A DNA stretch of 64,000 nucleotides from positions 21,948,001 to 22,012,000 of the forward strand of contig NC_046675.1 in NCBI RefSeq assembly GCF_003369915.1, written 5' to 3'. This document shows, piece by piece, positions 43,859-56,676 of this stretch. The stretch is from Drosophila miranda. Taxonomy: Eukaryota > Arthropoda > Insecta > Diptera > Drosophilidae. Position numbers and translations under genes: made by a program. The stretch's first letter is position 1; each line of letters opens with the position of its first letter. The notes under the pieces were generated by a model. That model was given only the letters and a program-made list of their open reading frames with translations, did no database searches and was not told where the DNA came from.

Positions 43859-46800
43859 TAGATGCCACAGTTTCTGACCTAAGACACACGCCAGGAATCT
43901 CTCTCTTAGAGAGAGAGGGGGAGAGAGAGACCGAAGAGAGTGCGTCACAGCAAAAGCCGACAACGACAACGCTTTTTTTTTTTGGATTTTGTTGTTGTTT
44001 TTTTTTTTAAGAGTTTTCTCTGTAGACCTGGTCCATTGGCTTCGTTTTTGGGGGAACAGCTGTTGCTGTTTTTGGTCCTTGGGACAACTTTGGGACACTC
44101 TGCCAAACGAGCAGAGTTTTGGGGCATTGGAAGAGGGCAAGCTCTCTCTTGGTGGCATTGGTGTATGGGCCACAGCGCATGTCCGTCAAGAGTCCCACCC
44201 AAAACGCCGGGGACTCTCTTAGATGTCTCTCTTTAGCTTGGTCTACTGCCAATTGCCGTGCTGTTCGGCTTTGGGGGCGCTCGGCTTTTCTTTGGGTGGG
44301 GGGAGTGGGACTCGGAACTCGGGTTTCTGGCGGGAGCATCGTGGCTGCTGCCATCCATCCATCGCCACTTTGAATGCCGTTGTCGTGGGCTTCAGTTGTG
44401 TCCAAGGGCCAAGTGCGGAATCATTTTGTTGCGGCTACTCGACGTACTAGTGCATCCTGCCACCAGCTACACGTGCTACATCCTGCTGCGGACTACGAGC
44501 TACTACGACTAGGACTATCGTGTGTCGGTTGTGCGTCTTGCCTCGTGGCTTACGCTCAATTTAATCAGTGATTAAGATGTTGCCCCAGCCGCTAATCGGA
44601 TGTGGCATTCGAGCAAGTGTCATCTGAATAAAGTTTCTGTATCTTGTAAAACACCAACAACACCACAAATAACCACAACAACAACAGAAAGAAACAAGAA
44701 AGAGCCACAAGTTCAAGTATATCCACAGATATTTCGCTCCTAGTCCACATATGCATGTATATTTGTGCGGCTCCCTGTGTGTCCTGTGCGTATCCGTGTG
44801 TGTATCTGTGTGTATAATGCGTATGTAATCCAAGCAAATCTGTCACGTGTTTCGGATATCTTTTTTGGGAAGCCCGGAGCTGAGGCCAAAGGAATTTATT
44901 GAAAAAAGGTGAGGCCAATCCCCGCACGCATATGGCAGATGGTAAAACCATGAACCTGTTTGCCCCCCTCCTCCCCACCACAATCACGTGGAAAATTAAA
45001 ATAGTTAAGCAGCTTATGGTGGGGGCATGCCACTGGTATAAAAAGCCAGCACCACCTACATATACTATACGGATACTGATAATTGAATATAAATTGGTTA
45101 TTTTTCCAGAGCGGGGTAGCAGGGTTCCAATGGGGCTTATAAATAGTACTCTTATGATTTATTGGCCGGCGGAAATACGATTATTTGTTGAATTGATACT
45201 ATGGGAATACAAGGGAGCTGGTTGGGATGTATATTTTTGTTGTTGCTTGCTAATTTGCCTTAAATTTACAGGCATGTTTATTCCAAACTTAACTAATTTC
45301 AGCCTTCCCTAAAATGCACACACGGTGAAATGAAACCTTTTTCTCCCATTTAACTCCCAAGCTAATGGTCACCCCAAGGGGCTTTCCTGGCTCTGCTTTA
45401 ACCAACATTTAACCTTTATGTCCCGGAAAGTTACCCAAATTAAATGACGGAATTTGATTAGACCCATACACGCAACGAAACGTAACGAAATGAAAGTTTT
45501 TGGGGGCGCCCCGAGCTGCTCCTCCTCCTAATCCAGTATAATAAACGAGGGGTTCTGCTCAAGTACTCGTATCTGGAAAAACTTTCACCAAAGCTCCCTA
45601 CCTTTCCCCCATCTAATTGTTTATTTAACAGCAATGAAAAAATCATTACGCATTTCGTTTGGCTTTCGTACTTCAAACTTCAAAAGGTGAAATTCCCATG
45701 AAAAATTGTATAAATAAGTTGAAAAGTTTTTAATGCATATCCAAATTATGCCCGCGAATCACAAAACCCACACAAAAAAAAAAAAAGAATCACGAAACAT
45801 AAAGCATGGAATTCTGCTAACAAAATGTTGATTTAAAATGCAAAATGAAATGACAAACAAATGGGGGAAGAGAGACAGAGAAAGAGAGTCACAGGACGCA
45901 GGACGCAGGACTGCTATTCCATGAGCAATTTGTTCACGTATTATAATTTTTTTACACCGTTGTTTGCCCTTGTCCTTGTGCCCTACTCCCGCCACTCTCT
46001 CTCTTTCTACGGTTAATGTCATTTGCATCATTCGCATGTATACGCAGATTTTACCAACTTTTTTTGTTGCGTTGTGTTGGCCATATTTTCTGGTTTGCCG
46101 CGCTGTCCTCGGACTGGTCCGCGCTTCAAGTTCATTGTGCATTAATAATTTAGTTGTCGTTTCGTTTCGTTGTCGGGTTTCGCAGCATCGAGTCTTGACA
46201 CTCTCTGGGCCAAACTTGTTGTTGGCTGTTTGGCCCTTTTCCTGGCCTTTGATTTGATTTTGCCTGCTTTTTTCTCTGCTTTTGAGCTTTCTGTAGGGAG
46301 GGCTCTCTGTGAGTACAATATCATTTGCTGACAGCTCTTTAAATGTTGCCTCATTTTGGGTTTTATTGAGGTTTATCAATCAATGGGCGTGGTAATCACT
46401 GATTCCTCAAATAAGTAATTACTGAATGTAGACAAACTGTTCCCTCGACAATCTCTGGTCTGGAAGATTATGCCATTCAACGGTTTTTAGGCGCCACTCA
46501 AAAACAACCACAAATTTCCACAATTTGCATTCCCACAGCTTAGTGGTGATCTTTCCGTTCAGAGAGAGAACAATGACAAAACTGAAAACCATTTAGCAAC
46601 CGAGATTCTACCAGATACAACCAACACTTCATTTGCACTCCACTTCAGAGGGAACAAAGTCTAGGCAAAATTTGTATTGCTATGAAAAATTATATTAAAT
46701 CGCATTTTTCATTATTATTTTTCCATGGAAATCGCGTTGTTCTTCATCTTGTCAGACAGTTGTCTCCGGCCCCGGCCCCGGCCCCGTCCTCCGAGAACTC

Positions 46801-47845
46801 AACCCAATTCCAGGGGAAAAATCCAACAACAACAGCAACAACAACTATGAGTACCTTAAGGCTCGTTTGCCGCCGTTGTTCCATTTACCATCTCCACCAT
46901 CCACCGACCGTTGCGTTTTTGTCCTTTTCAGCGATTTAGACTGCAGCTGGAAAAACGGCGAGGCACAAAGAAAAGTCTACAGAAATAGCGAAAAAGGACG
47001 AGGGCAGAGCAAGTTGGAAAATTCAGAATAATGAGGAAACTAACGAGCCAAGACTTTCTCATTGTTTACTGGCGCAAAAATTGCGCGATTATTAATTTTC
47101 TATGCTATTTTGTAGCTCTTTTTTCTTGTGCTGCCGACATCTTCTTGCCACCCCCTAGAAGCCCTTCTCCAGGCCGCTTCATCTTCTTCTGTTTTTCCTG
47201 CCACTGGGCACACAGCACAATTCTTATATACACCAGAGTATACACTCGTACATATATTATTATTTTTTTTTTAATATTTCGCAATATTCGCCACGTTTTC
47301 TTTCACTTTTTTTGTGTTGGCGCGTGCAAGTAATGGCAATGCAAAAGGGGCTTCAGCTTTTGAGTGGAGAGGCTAGTGGGGATTGGGTCGGGGATCCAAA
47401 AAAGAGTTGAGTTCCCATGGAGTTCATCGCCTTTCCCCCACATGTTGTGTATACTTCACTTTAACTGACACATTTTCGCGATGTTTTTCTTCAGCCGCCG
47501 CCGCTGCCACAGCCACAGCCTCTTTTTTGTTTTTCTTTGGCTGTGTTATTTTATTCATCTTTTCTCTTCTGTGTGCTACGCGCCTTGAATGCTAATGAAA
47601 AGGCTGAGAAATTAAAGTTCTACCCTCAGTCTTTCCCCAAGTAAAAACTTACTCAAAGCGAGAGGTTTTGCTCACTTAGAAAGAGCGAAACTTAACCAAT
47701 TCAAAGGCAATAACAGACAGGCGCCGCAGCGTGGAGGGGAGAGTTTTCCAGAAATATGAAAATTTTCCAACGAAGTTTTGCCAACGACTTTGTTAGTTTT
47801 GTAGTCTTATCTTTGTGACGATATAAAGAACATTTCTTAATATCC

Positions 47846-47870
47846 CTTCTCTCTTTTTTAGGTAAGCAAA
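47846..47870 (+). promoter_or_regulatory. Candidate recursive splice site, AG|GT at 47861/47862
   Basis: A branch-like CTTAAT precedes CCCTTCTCTCTTTTTTAG, which is followed directly by GTAAGCAAA. The acceptor and a regenerated donor are fused with no exon between them, the form of Drosophila ratcheting points in long introns. It lies on the plus strand, 12.5 kb from the donor at 35,386. Confidence 0.55.
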
Positions 47871-48214
47871 TGGAAGAGCCGCTTAGGAAAACATTCGGAA
47901 AGAACACTCCGCCGCCGCTGCTGCGACGGGTTGGTATGTCCTTTAGTGCTGGGTGACGTGTGTGTAAATACATTTTTAATTTAAAATCAACATTGTGTAT
48001 TAAATTACTGCGCCGTGGCCGGAGCGGAAGGTGCAGTCCGATGCAGATCGACAGGCAATATCCGCTGTGAAGGACACACTCAGACACACAGGACATATGC
48101 AAAATGGCATCAAATCCAATTAGTTAATATGAATATTTGATGAAATCACTTCCGTTTTCAAATGCTGCAAAAACAAAAAACAAAAAACAAAAAACCCTGC
48201 CCTGATGTCCACAC

Positions 48215-48236
48215 GATGATGATGATCATCATCATC
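48215..48236. repeat. Perfect 22-base palindrome (GAT)n/(ATC)n
   Basis: GATGATGATGA is followed immediately by its reverse complement with no spacer. Confidence 0.95.
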
Positions 48237-48539
48237 TGAGGGCTTAGTTTTTTATGCACATTCATGTGGGGTGTTTTTTTTACAGCTTTTTGCTGAACTT
48301 AAATCCTTAACGCAGTCATCGTGGGGTTGGGTCGTTTTGTGTGAAATTATTCTATATATTTATACTTTTTTGTGTCCCTCGACGCACACACAATGACCAC
48401 AATTTGCAACTTTTTGCGGCACTTTGTCACTATGTCAAAATGTTTGTGACACTGAAAATATACATATTTAAATATTTTATTTGTCACGCATTTCCAAAGA
48501 GTTTCAGGAAGGGAATAATGTAAATGGAATTCGACTCTG

Positions 48540-48850
48540 AGTTGTGTATTTTTTCCAGGAAACTAACTCATTTGCATTTTTTATATAATAATCTTGATGC
48601 AGCATGTCAATAGTTACAACATTTTCATTAGTTGGCTTAAATATTTAAATATTTGGAGGTTACCCTGCGTATACGCAATCTTTTCTAAAGATTTTCTTAT
48701 ATATTTCTTCAGGAAACTAAAGAATACTAGGCATTTATTTTGGGTAATTCTGCATTAAATATATAGTTTTCCACCATTTCAACAGGGGACTTTTTCGATT
48801 GTGTCTATCCTGCGTATACGTGATATTTTCCTAATATTTGTTCTACCATA
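48540..48850. repeat. Diverged local tandem duplication with a GCGTATACG core
   Basis: CCTGCGTATACG occurs at about 48,664 and 48,809. AGGAAACTAA occurs at about 48,558 and 48,711, so roughly 145 to 155 bases repeat with much divergence. The first core reads TGCGTATACGCA, a perfect 12-base palindrome. Confidence 0.5.
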
Positions 48851-49183
48851 AACCCCACATTCTAAGGCATGAACTTTATCTCCAGGCTTTTGCTGAATTG
48901 AATTTTTAATTCATTTTCAGGTTTTTCCACCTTTGTTTTGAATTATTTTTATTTTTATTTATCTTTTGCTCTGTTTGCAGTTGTCGCTTGTTTAACTTTT
49001 TCGGGGAATGGTTTCATGGTTTTCGGCTTCTTGTTGCTTGTTTGCTCTTGCCACACACAAACACACACACACACATGCATATGAACCCGTATGCCGCCAT
49101 TTGTGGCATACAATTTTAACGAGTTGCGGTTGGAGGAGCACTCCTCCTGTGGCACCTCCGTTCGCTTTGTGCTTTTGTTGCAC

Positions 49184-49200
49184 AAAAAAAAAAAAAAAAA
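49184..49200. repeat. Poly(A) run of 17
   Basis: Uninterrupted run of A just after a CA repeat region (49,052 to 49,075). Confidence 0.95.
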
Positions 49201-52200
49201 TGTCACGCATTGTTTAATATTAATTTCATTTTCAGCGGCGCTCTGCCGAAAATTCATTCTCTGAGCTGTGTCGCCTTTGCTTTAATTGTGGCCACAGCCC
49301 GTTGACAGATTTCACAAAATTGATTTTTTCAATTTTCTGGCAATTTTCGTGTGATTTTTTCTTGTTAATAAGCCACCAAATGAGCAATCAAATTATTGGA
49401 TAATAATAGAATTGGTTAATCTCTCTCATTTAAATTCGATTTTTCGCATTGAGAGAATGAAAGTTCTATTGGAAATTTAAAATACAGTGTTTAATATTAG
49501 ATTAGCCATAAATTCTATTCAAAATTTTGAAGAGGAATTTATAATTTTCCACTTTTAATGGCCCGAAACTCATTAAATTTTGTTGTCTGACAAAAATGTT
49601 GCAACATATTCCGCTCTCGAACCAAGCTGCAAATTAGTTAGGCTCATTAAATGGCAACAAAAACTATTTTAATTAAATATATATATAATATATGCAGAAT
49701 AAAACACTCTGGCAAAATGATGCAGAAATGAAAACTTTGCCGTAAAAAGAGTGAAACAATAAACAAATTCCCCCGAAAAAATTAGCCAAAGTTCCAGGGG
49801 GAAAAACCGAAACGAACCAATTGAAAAGCCGCTGCCACAAAAAGCTCAAAAAAAAGTAAATGAAAAAGGAATATCTGGCACACACTGAGAGGCCGAGAGA
49901 GAGATAGAGAGATATGTGGAACATAAAGAATAATGCACATTTATCCTGCCCCAAAAAAGGAAAAAGACTTTGCGAATTTTTACCATTTGTTAGAGGCGAG
50001 GCGCCACCGAGCAGAGCCCAGAGCACAGCAGCCAGACAATAAATCACCATTAAGCAAATTATGTACTCAACTCGACGAAAATTTTAAATGTCTCTCTGGC
50101 TGTCCATTGTGTATCTGTATCTGTGCGATATACGGCCACATAATGGGGGAAAAAGTTGGTGAAAAAATCAGGGGATGGGGAAAAAGCAATGACTCAAATA
50201 TAGGGGCAGCACAGTGGGCACAGAAGCACCACCCAAAACAGTTGATAAACGGCAGGCGGACCGTAACCCGAGAGGAGTCGTACCACTTCCAGGGTTCAAC
50301 AGGAAGCGGCGTACACACCTCTCGTGAGTTATATCTCACACCTCGACGAGTTCATTAGCTTCTATGAGCTGTCACATTTCCGTTCCACTGTGCAACAGGA
50401 TGCAACGTCAGCCATTATCATTATTACAACGACGTTTATCAGCAGAGTCCTCGTACTCGTCCTCCCCTTACCCACATCCCAGACGGCAGCAGCAGCAGCC
50501 TCATCATTGACACGTTTGTGTGCCCCATCCCCAGGACCACCATCCACCCAGGCCCATCCACCATTTGAGCCTAAAAGTCTCCCCAGACAAGGTGTAAACA
50601 TTTATGAGGTTTTGCTTCTTCTCTGGGCCCCCAGCTTGTTCTTGCTGTTGTTACACACATTTTTATTTTCATTTTCATTTTTCTGCCAACGTTGCAGGCG
50701 ACACAAATTTATTTCGAAACATTTACACACGCAGGTTGTTTTGTTGCTGCTGCTGATGTCGATGCCAATGCCACATGCTACGCTTAGAGTGCCCGCAAAT
50801 TTCAGCATCTCCCACGAAGGAGGAGTCTCCTCCGTTTCCACAGTCGCATTCCTCAGCGACCACAAATTTTCATGTAGTTATTTTTCTTCGCCTTCGGTGT
50901 TTTTCACTTTCGTTTTTCTGCCCTGCTCTGCTGGTGCTTCTGGGTTTTCGTTCTATTGTTTTTGTATAGATATACCCTTTAATTGTGAGGGAATAGAGGG
51001 GTGTATTGAGTAGCAAGCGATTTATGTGACATTAGGATCAAGCTTGATTCAGGGCTTCCAAATTGGAAATCATTCTTGAAAAATTCATAAGATATGTATA
51101 ACTTTTATCACTGTCAGGATATAGATCTATCCTTTGATCTATAATTTTAAGAACTTTCAATAAGATCTTCTAACAAATTCCGTTAGAATCTCTCAACATA
51201 TTTCCTCGAATGAAGTATTTCCTTTGTCGTCTCCCCCGCATTCCATTTAACAATCGGGTATTTTCTTGGTGGCATTCTTCCATGGCTTACATTTTGTTAT
51301 TTTTGTTGTTGTTGATTTTTTTTTGTTACTTGCAAACGTGCTATGTTTTATTTTTACAACTTCCTTTCGGGGCTCCACCCAAAAGCAAACAAAAACAGAA
51401 AAAAAAAAGTTTAAGATGAAACAGAAGATGGTGAAAAAGTGCCAAAAAACAACAACAGAGAAAGAGAGAGGGGGGATAGTAGCAGGAGATGGGGAGCCTG
51501 TGTGTCTCCCTGCTTTGACTGTTAAAGTGTTCCAATTTTTCATGTCCACATCTGCATAAAAAACACACACACACACATACACCCACACATCCCAACATGT
51601 GTATCTGTGTGAATGTCTGTCTAGATCTTCTTCTTTTAAATATCTTGCATGTTTTTTCTTCGTTTGTTTCGTTGTCTTTCCTTGGGTTTTCCCCCTGTTT
51701 GAGTGCGTCGTCTTCCGCTTTTCCTTCTGGCTGGCGTAAATTACAACGCATAATTTTCACATTACGTCAGCGCATTTCGATGTGTGTATGCCAGAAAAGT
51801 ATCTGTGCGAGTGTTTGTATCCTGTCTGCTGTACTCTACTGTCTCTGTCTCTGCCTCTCTCACCCTCTCCCTCTCGCTCCCCCTTTGCCTTTTGCTGTTT
51901 TTTGCCTGCTTGTGAATAAGCTGCCGCTTTTTGCTGCTACTGCCTTCTGACTCTGGTTAATGTTGCGATATGGAAATCAATATTCCTAATGGCTGTCATG
52001 CGATATGACCTGCTGCTCCCCTAAGCCACCACAGAACCGTACATTCTGCAGCGGCAGTGTGGCACAAAGCGGAAGCACTCACATTCCATATTCCATATGC
52101 CGCATTCGACATTCATAAATACTCGTATGTCAGCCCGGTTAATATTTAATCGAGACTGAAACGTTTTTCAAATTAATTAAATCGATATTCAAAGGAAAAA

Positions 52201-52325
52201 CTTCCGCTTTAAAAAGACGAAATTTGGAAGTAGTACACGGCTGTTAAATGGATTTCTAAATCCCTTAACGGATCAAATTCTTACCTCAATTTGTAGACAT
52301 ACTCTAATTTGTCAAAAAAAAAGTA

Positions 52326-52393
52326 GCACCGCTGAGTGGCTTTAAGCCACTGCAAGCAGCAGGCAGCAGGCAGCAGTAGGCACCGCTGAGTGG
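52326..52393. repeat. Direct repeat GCACCGCTGAGTGG flanking a hairpin
   Basis: The 14-mer occurs at 52326 and at 52380. The first copy runs into AGTGGCTTTAAGCCACT, which can form an 8-base stem. GCAGCAG units fill the gap. Confidence 0.7.
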
Positions 52394-55300
52394 GTCAGGG
52401 ACTTTTTCCGGACCAGCTTTTGGCATAAAAACTCAAAAAGCCGAAAGGTAAAGTGCAGCCAACAAAAATTGGGATACGGAGAAAGGAAAACTGAAGAAAA
52501 AACAGCTAAAAACTCGCGGTAATTTGAACCTTTTTCCATTCGAGTGACTTTTCCTGGGCCCCTGGAAATCAAATATCAAAGTGAAAACTTTCTCTCTTTC
52601 TGTGTGTTTAGAGAGAGGAGAAGGGGAGATCCTATGCGGGGTGGTGGGGGCATTCAACGCACGAGTAATCCTCTGTAGCAACAGGTTGCCAGGTCTTTTA
52701 TTTTGACAACTGAATAGAGCGGACCCTCGCCCGGATTAAAGGCAGACCTGCAGTTGATTTGAAAATCAAACTTGCATGAAACAATGTCCCAAAACAAAAA
52801 GAGAGAGCAAAAACAGGAAGAGAGAAACATTTGAGAATCGTTAAAATAAAAGGATTTGCACAATTTAAACATTGTCGATTGAAATAAGCTACTTTTCCAT
52901 CCAGTCATCTTCCACTGTTGATTTGGGAATTGACTTTTAGTTAAGGTTCCCAGCATCCCATCCTCCCAACCTCCCAGCCTCCCATCCACCGATTCCCATT
53001 CCCAAACAGGATGTAATCTTTCAACTTAACTGAGATTTCCACTTCACTTTGGGCTTCGCTTTCCCTCGCCGTCTGCCTCTCTTTGTTTGGTTTTTTCTTT
53101 ATTTTGCTTTCGTTTCGCCCTCACCTTTCCAATTACGAAACAAAATCGAAGTAAGGCAAACCAAACCAAACCAAAGCGAAACGAAATGTTTCCCAGCCAA
53201 CGGACGTCAAGAGGTTTTTCCCTGGACGTGCGGCTGCTGCCTGCCCCTCTGAAATTTATCGCTTGTGGATTTATTTTTCGAGAGATATCCCGATTTTCAT
53301 CTTGCCCCCCCGCTTAGTATTTCCTTTACACTATCCATTTATGGAGTATCCACTCATTTAATTTGATATTTGAGAGCTCATTAGTTCCACGATTACTTTG
53401 TTTTGATCAACTAATCCCCCCCCAAGAGACTGCCACTTCCAGCATTTGCTTTTTTCCGCGATAATATTTTTAAATGGCGCATACATTTCGCCGTTTCGTT
53501 TCGTTTCGAAAAGTTAACCTTCAACTTAAGCAAATTCATTTCCATTCATATGGTAAAAATAAATATAAACTACGGCAGGCACCGACCTGCAATGAAATTA
53601 AATACGTTACCAAAATAAAATGCCAAATAAAAGCGTGAAAAATGGAGCCACCCCACCCTCCGAACCCCACCCACAATACACACCACCATACACCAAATAA
53701 CACCACTAAATGGGGCTTCTACACCGCACAGAAGTTGCAGGGGAGGAAGTAAGCCAAGGGGCCGGAAGGAGGGAGGACTCTCATTTATTTGCATTTTGAA
53801 AACCCAACCAGTCAACGAGCCAGGCCATCGCACTCCCACTCCCACTCCCATTCCCACCCAGCCATGAAAACCAACATGAAAACCAAGAAAATGAAATCGG
53901 CACTCACTCCGGCAGGAGAAAAAAAGAATTCATAAAATAAAGGATTTCCTAATTGCCAATTTGCATGCAGCCGCCTCTAATTTTTTGCCCATTCGCTGGA
54001 TAAATAAACTTCATTTCGCGCTGGGGTTTTTCCTCTTTATTTTTTTTTTGGGAGAGGAAGTGTGTGAGACATGCCCTTACGAGAGGGTATCAGCCATATG
54101 GGAAGGGAATTGTTATTTGTAGATATTAGGCGTACAAGGAGGTGTATTTTTAAGGTGCAGGATCCATTAAAAATTGAAAGAATCTCCAAAATTGCTTGCT
54201 AAAGAAACAGAAAAACTTATATCATCTCTGCATCATGATATAGATATTTTCTCTTTTCGATACCTATGGTTTGAATGATACAAGAGTTCTATGTACATTT
54301 TAGGAACATAAAGCCGTTTCTTCTATCGATGCAGCATTTATGAATTTATCATTTTCTTTTGTAATATAATCCTGCTTTATATTGAACCATTTCCTTCCCA
54401 ATCTCTCCATCAGGAGGAGAGTATCAGCACATTTTGGAGCCCTAAACAAAGCTTCCCATATTTCTCTCGCTTGTTGGTTTATGATTTTGTTTATTTAGTG
54501 AGTTGGCTTTGCTTTAGTGGCATGCTACGCCAACACCACAACCAACCCCCACCAACCACCCAACCCAGCCCAACGAGCCTCGTGGTTCGCTTTCAGTATG
54601 GTCTGTTTCAGCGGACATTCCACGGTTTTGTTCTGGCTGCCTGCGTTGCATATTTCTGCTGCTCCTGCTGCCCCTCCCCTTTCTTCTTTTTTTTAAATTT
54701 GCCCAATTGCTGGCATGATATTTGTGTGGCAGGGCAGGGGACAGGGGGCAGGAGTCGCGTTACTATACATATATGGAGGCCGGGCCGGTCGGGCCTTATT
54801 TGCCTTTCAACTCAGGGACCCCGGATCGCGCGCTTTATTTATGCAAATGTCAAATATTTTGATATGGCGCTGCCATGTGAATGAAAGCAAACGGAAGTCC
54901 TGTGCTTCCTCCATTGAGAGTGGTATTATTTGGCCAACCAACAAGCCGAATATGTGCCACTAATATGACCGCCCCCTAGCCCTAAAACCACACCATCATC
55001 GCCACTGCCAGCAGGTCGACGTCCATCTCCGATGAGTGGAGGTGAAGGTGGAGGCGGTGGCAAGTGGCAAGTGGAGTAATTATGGCATTTTCTAAATTCC
55101 TCGTGTGCCTCCTTCTGGGGGCTACTGCTACTCCTCCCTCTCTCTCTCCTGGAGGCTCCTGAAACACCTCCTGGGGTTACTGTTATTCCCGCTCCTGAGG
55201 TTGTTGCTTCTGTTGCCTCATGAAGACTCCTGCTACACCTCCTGCCACCCCTGAGGGTTCTGCCTCATCTCATTTTGTTGCCAACACGAACTTTTCTTTG

Positions 55301-55713
55301 TTGTTGGCTTTGTTGTCCTGGGAAGCAGGCAGATAGGACTGCAGGGCCAGGAGGAAGGGGAGCAGCTGTGGGGCTGGGAATGGGAATTTTCGAGATTATT
55401 GGCACGTAACGTAAATTACTTCGCAAAAGGAATTTTTAATTTTAACAACACCAAAGAGGGACATCTAAAAGACACACACACACACACTCACAGCACACCG
55501 ACAATTTTCCATTGATTATTTTTCCAAAAAAAAACGAGCGAGCCGCCTGTTGAATTTCCTTAGAAACTTATTTCTGGGCAATCAAATTGCTAATGGAGCT
55601 GCTGCCCAAGCAGCCGTAAACTCAATTAGTCTGATATTTTTGGGTGGAGCATTTGTTGCCGAAACTTTCCAGAGTTGAGTGACCCCCAGACGGGGCAGGC
55701 TGGATGTGGGGCT

Positions 55714-56676
55714 CTACATCACCATCGCATTGAGAGATCGCGGCTGTGGTGGCTGCAACTCCATGGCCTTCTGGCCCCAGGTGGTGGTCGCCGGATGGAC
55801 AATCACCTTGCGCTTCTTCTTGAAAGTCAGCGTTTCGTAGTGGTAGTTCTGGGAGACTTTCGCAGAGTTGAGATTGCTCACAAATGCCAGCCCAATGGGG
55901 TCCAGATTCACGTAGAAGCAGTTCAGCAAAAAGATATCGAAATTGAGGCGTGCTACCAGCTCGTAAGCGGCGCTCAGTTTCTCATTCCAGATGCTCACCG
56001 AAGTGAAGTCCACCGACTCGCGCGCCTGCAGCTGGAGGGCTTCCTTGAAGGTGCGAAAGGTGTGCAGGGTTATGACCCCAGTGGGTCCATCCCCCAGGTA
56101 ACTGTGACTGAGATCGAAGACAATCGTGGGCGAGGCGTGCCGTGGCACCTTCTCCAAGGAGGACACAATCGTTCTGGCCTTCAACTCTTCGATTCTGGTC
56201 AGAGTTGTCAGATACACCGGATGATTGGCTATCTCTGGGCGCAGCTCCTCCAAGTGATCCTCCAGACGATTCACAAACTCCTCCAGCATGGACTCCTGCA
56301 GCAGCAGCGTGGCCACCGCATTGGCCGCAAAGGGATCGTGTATGGACTCCAACAGATAGTGCATGGCACAATTGATGTCCCCATCCGCACAGAGTATCAT
56401 CAGACGCGGCGAGCTCCATTTGTATTTGATTTCCTCGGGCTCCTCCGAGAATGGCTCTCCCGAGCCAATGCTCTGAAACATTCGAGCGCCAGCCGTTAAC
56501 GCCTTGGGAGCATCGCCACTTGCAGTATCCTTCTCGACTTCTATAGCGATTGGCAGACTGACACTAAGATCTTTGCAGCAGTCCAGATTGTGTATTGTTT
56601 CATATTTGATGAGTGGCACCGGCAGCAGGGGATATTTTGGGATGATAATCTCTTCTTCTATGATACTACCTTTCAT
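55714..56676 (-). CDS. Diverged aldehyde-dehydrogenase-like protein, probably non-catalytic, 320 aa
   Basis: Single-exon minus-strand gene. The ATG at 56676 sits in AGCAAAATG, a strong Drosophila context, and the frame upstream of it has only non-ATG starts. The N-terminal 90 residues are unrecognised. From about residue 90 the order of motifs follows the second half of the aldehyde dehydrogenase fold: LMILCADGDINCAMHYLLES (the segment before the catalytic loop), then LLLQES, then ITLHTFRTFKEALQL, then SVSIWNEKLSAAYELVARLN, then the CFYVNLDPIGLAF end. Where active enzymes have G-Q-x-C it reads PFAANAVATL, with no cysteine or glycine. It is shorter than the family's roughly 480 residues. It resembles the degenerate C-terminal unit of ALDH16-type proteins. 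Probably a pseudoenzyme; partner unknown. It lies inside the proposed long intron, on the opposite strand. Confidence 0.6.
   Translation of the reverse strand: MKGSIIEEEIIIPKYPLLPVPLIKYETIHNLDCCKDLSVSLPIAIEVEKDTASGDAPKALTAGARMFQSIGSGEPFSEEPEEIKYKWSSPRLMILCADGDINCAMHYLLESIHDPFAANAVATLLLQESMLEEFVNRLEDHLEELRPEIANHPVYLTTLTRIEELKARTIVSSLEKVPRHASPTIVFDLSHSYLGDGPTGVITLHTFRTFKEALQLQARESVDFTSVSIWNEKLSAAYELVARLNFDIFLLNCFYVNLDPIGLAFVSNLNSAKVSQNYHYETLTFKKKRKVIVHPATTTWGQKAMELQPPQPRSLNAMVM

Larger units (their letters stand above)
41142..55713. other. Long noncoding stretch, probable intron
   Basis: 14.6 kb with no gene I can support. Open frames are fragments of simple repeats (CA, GA, poly-T, GTT, GCT) or lack ATG. 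It contains a recursive-splice-like site near 47,861, several microsatellites, a 22-base palindrome at 48,215 and a diverged local duplication at 48,540 to 48,850. Confidence 0.55.

Noticed and set aside
43442..44405. Overlapping frames of 130 to 243 codons near 44 kb
   Set aside because: All are driven by CA, GA and poly-T tracts on both strands; no coherent protein results.
50324..51013. 229-codon plus-strand frame
   Set aside because: Long but made of Ser/Leu/Phe low complexity from pyrimidine-rich DNA, and no domain or good start was seen.
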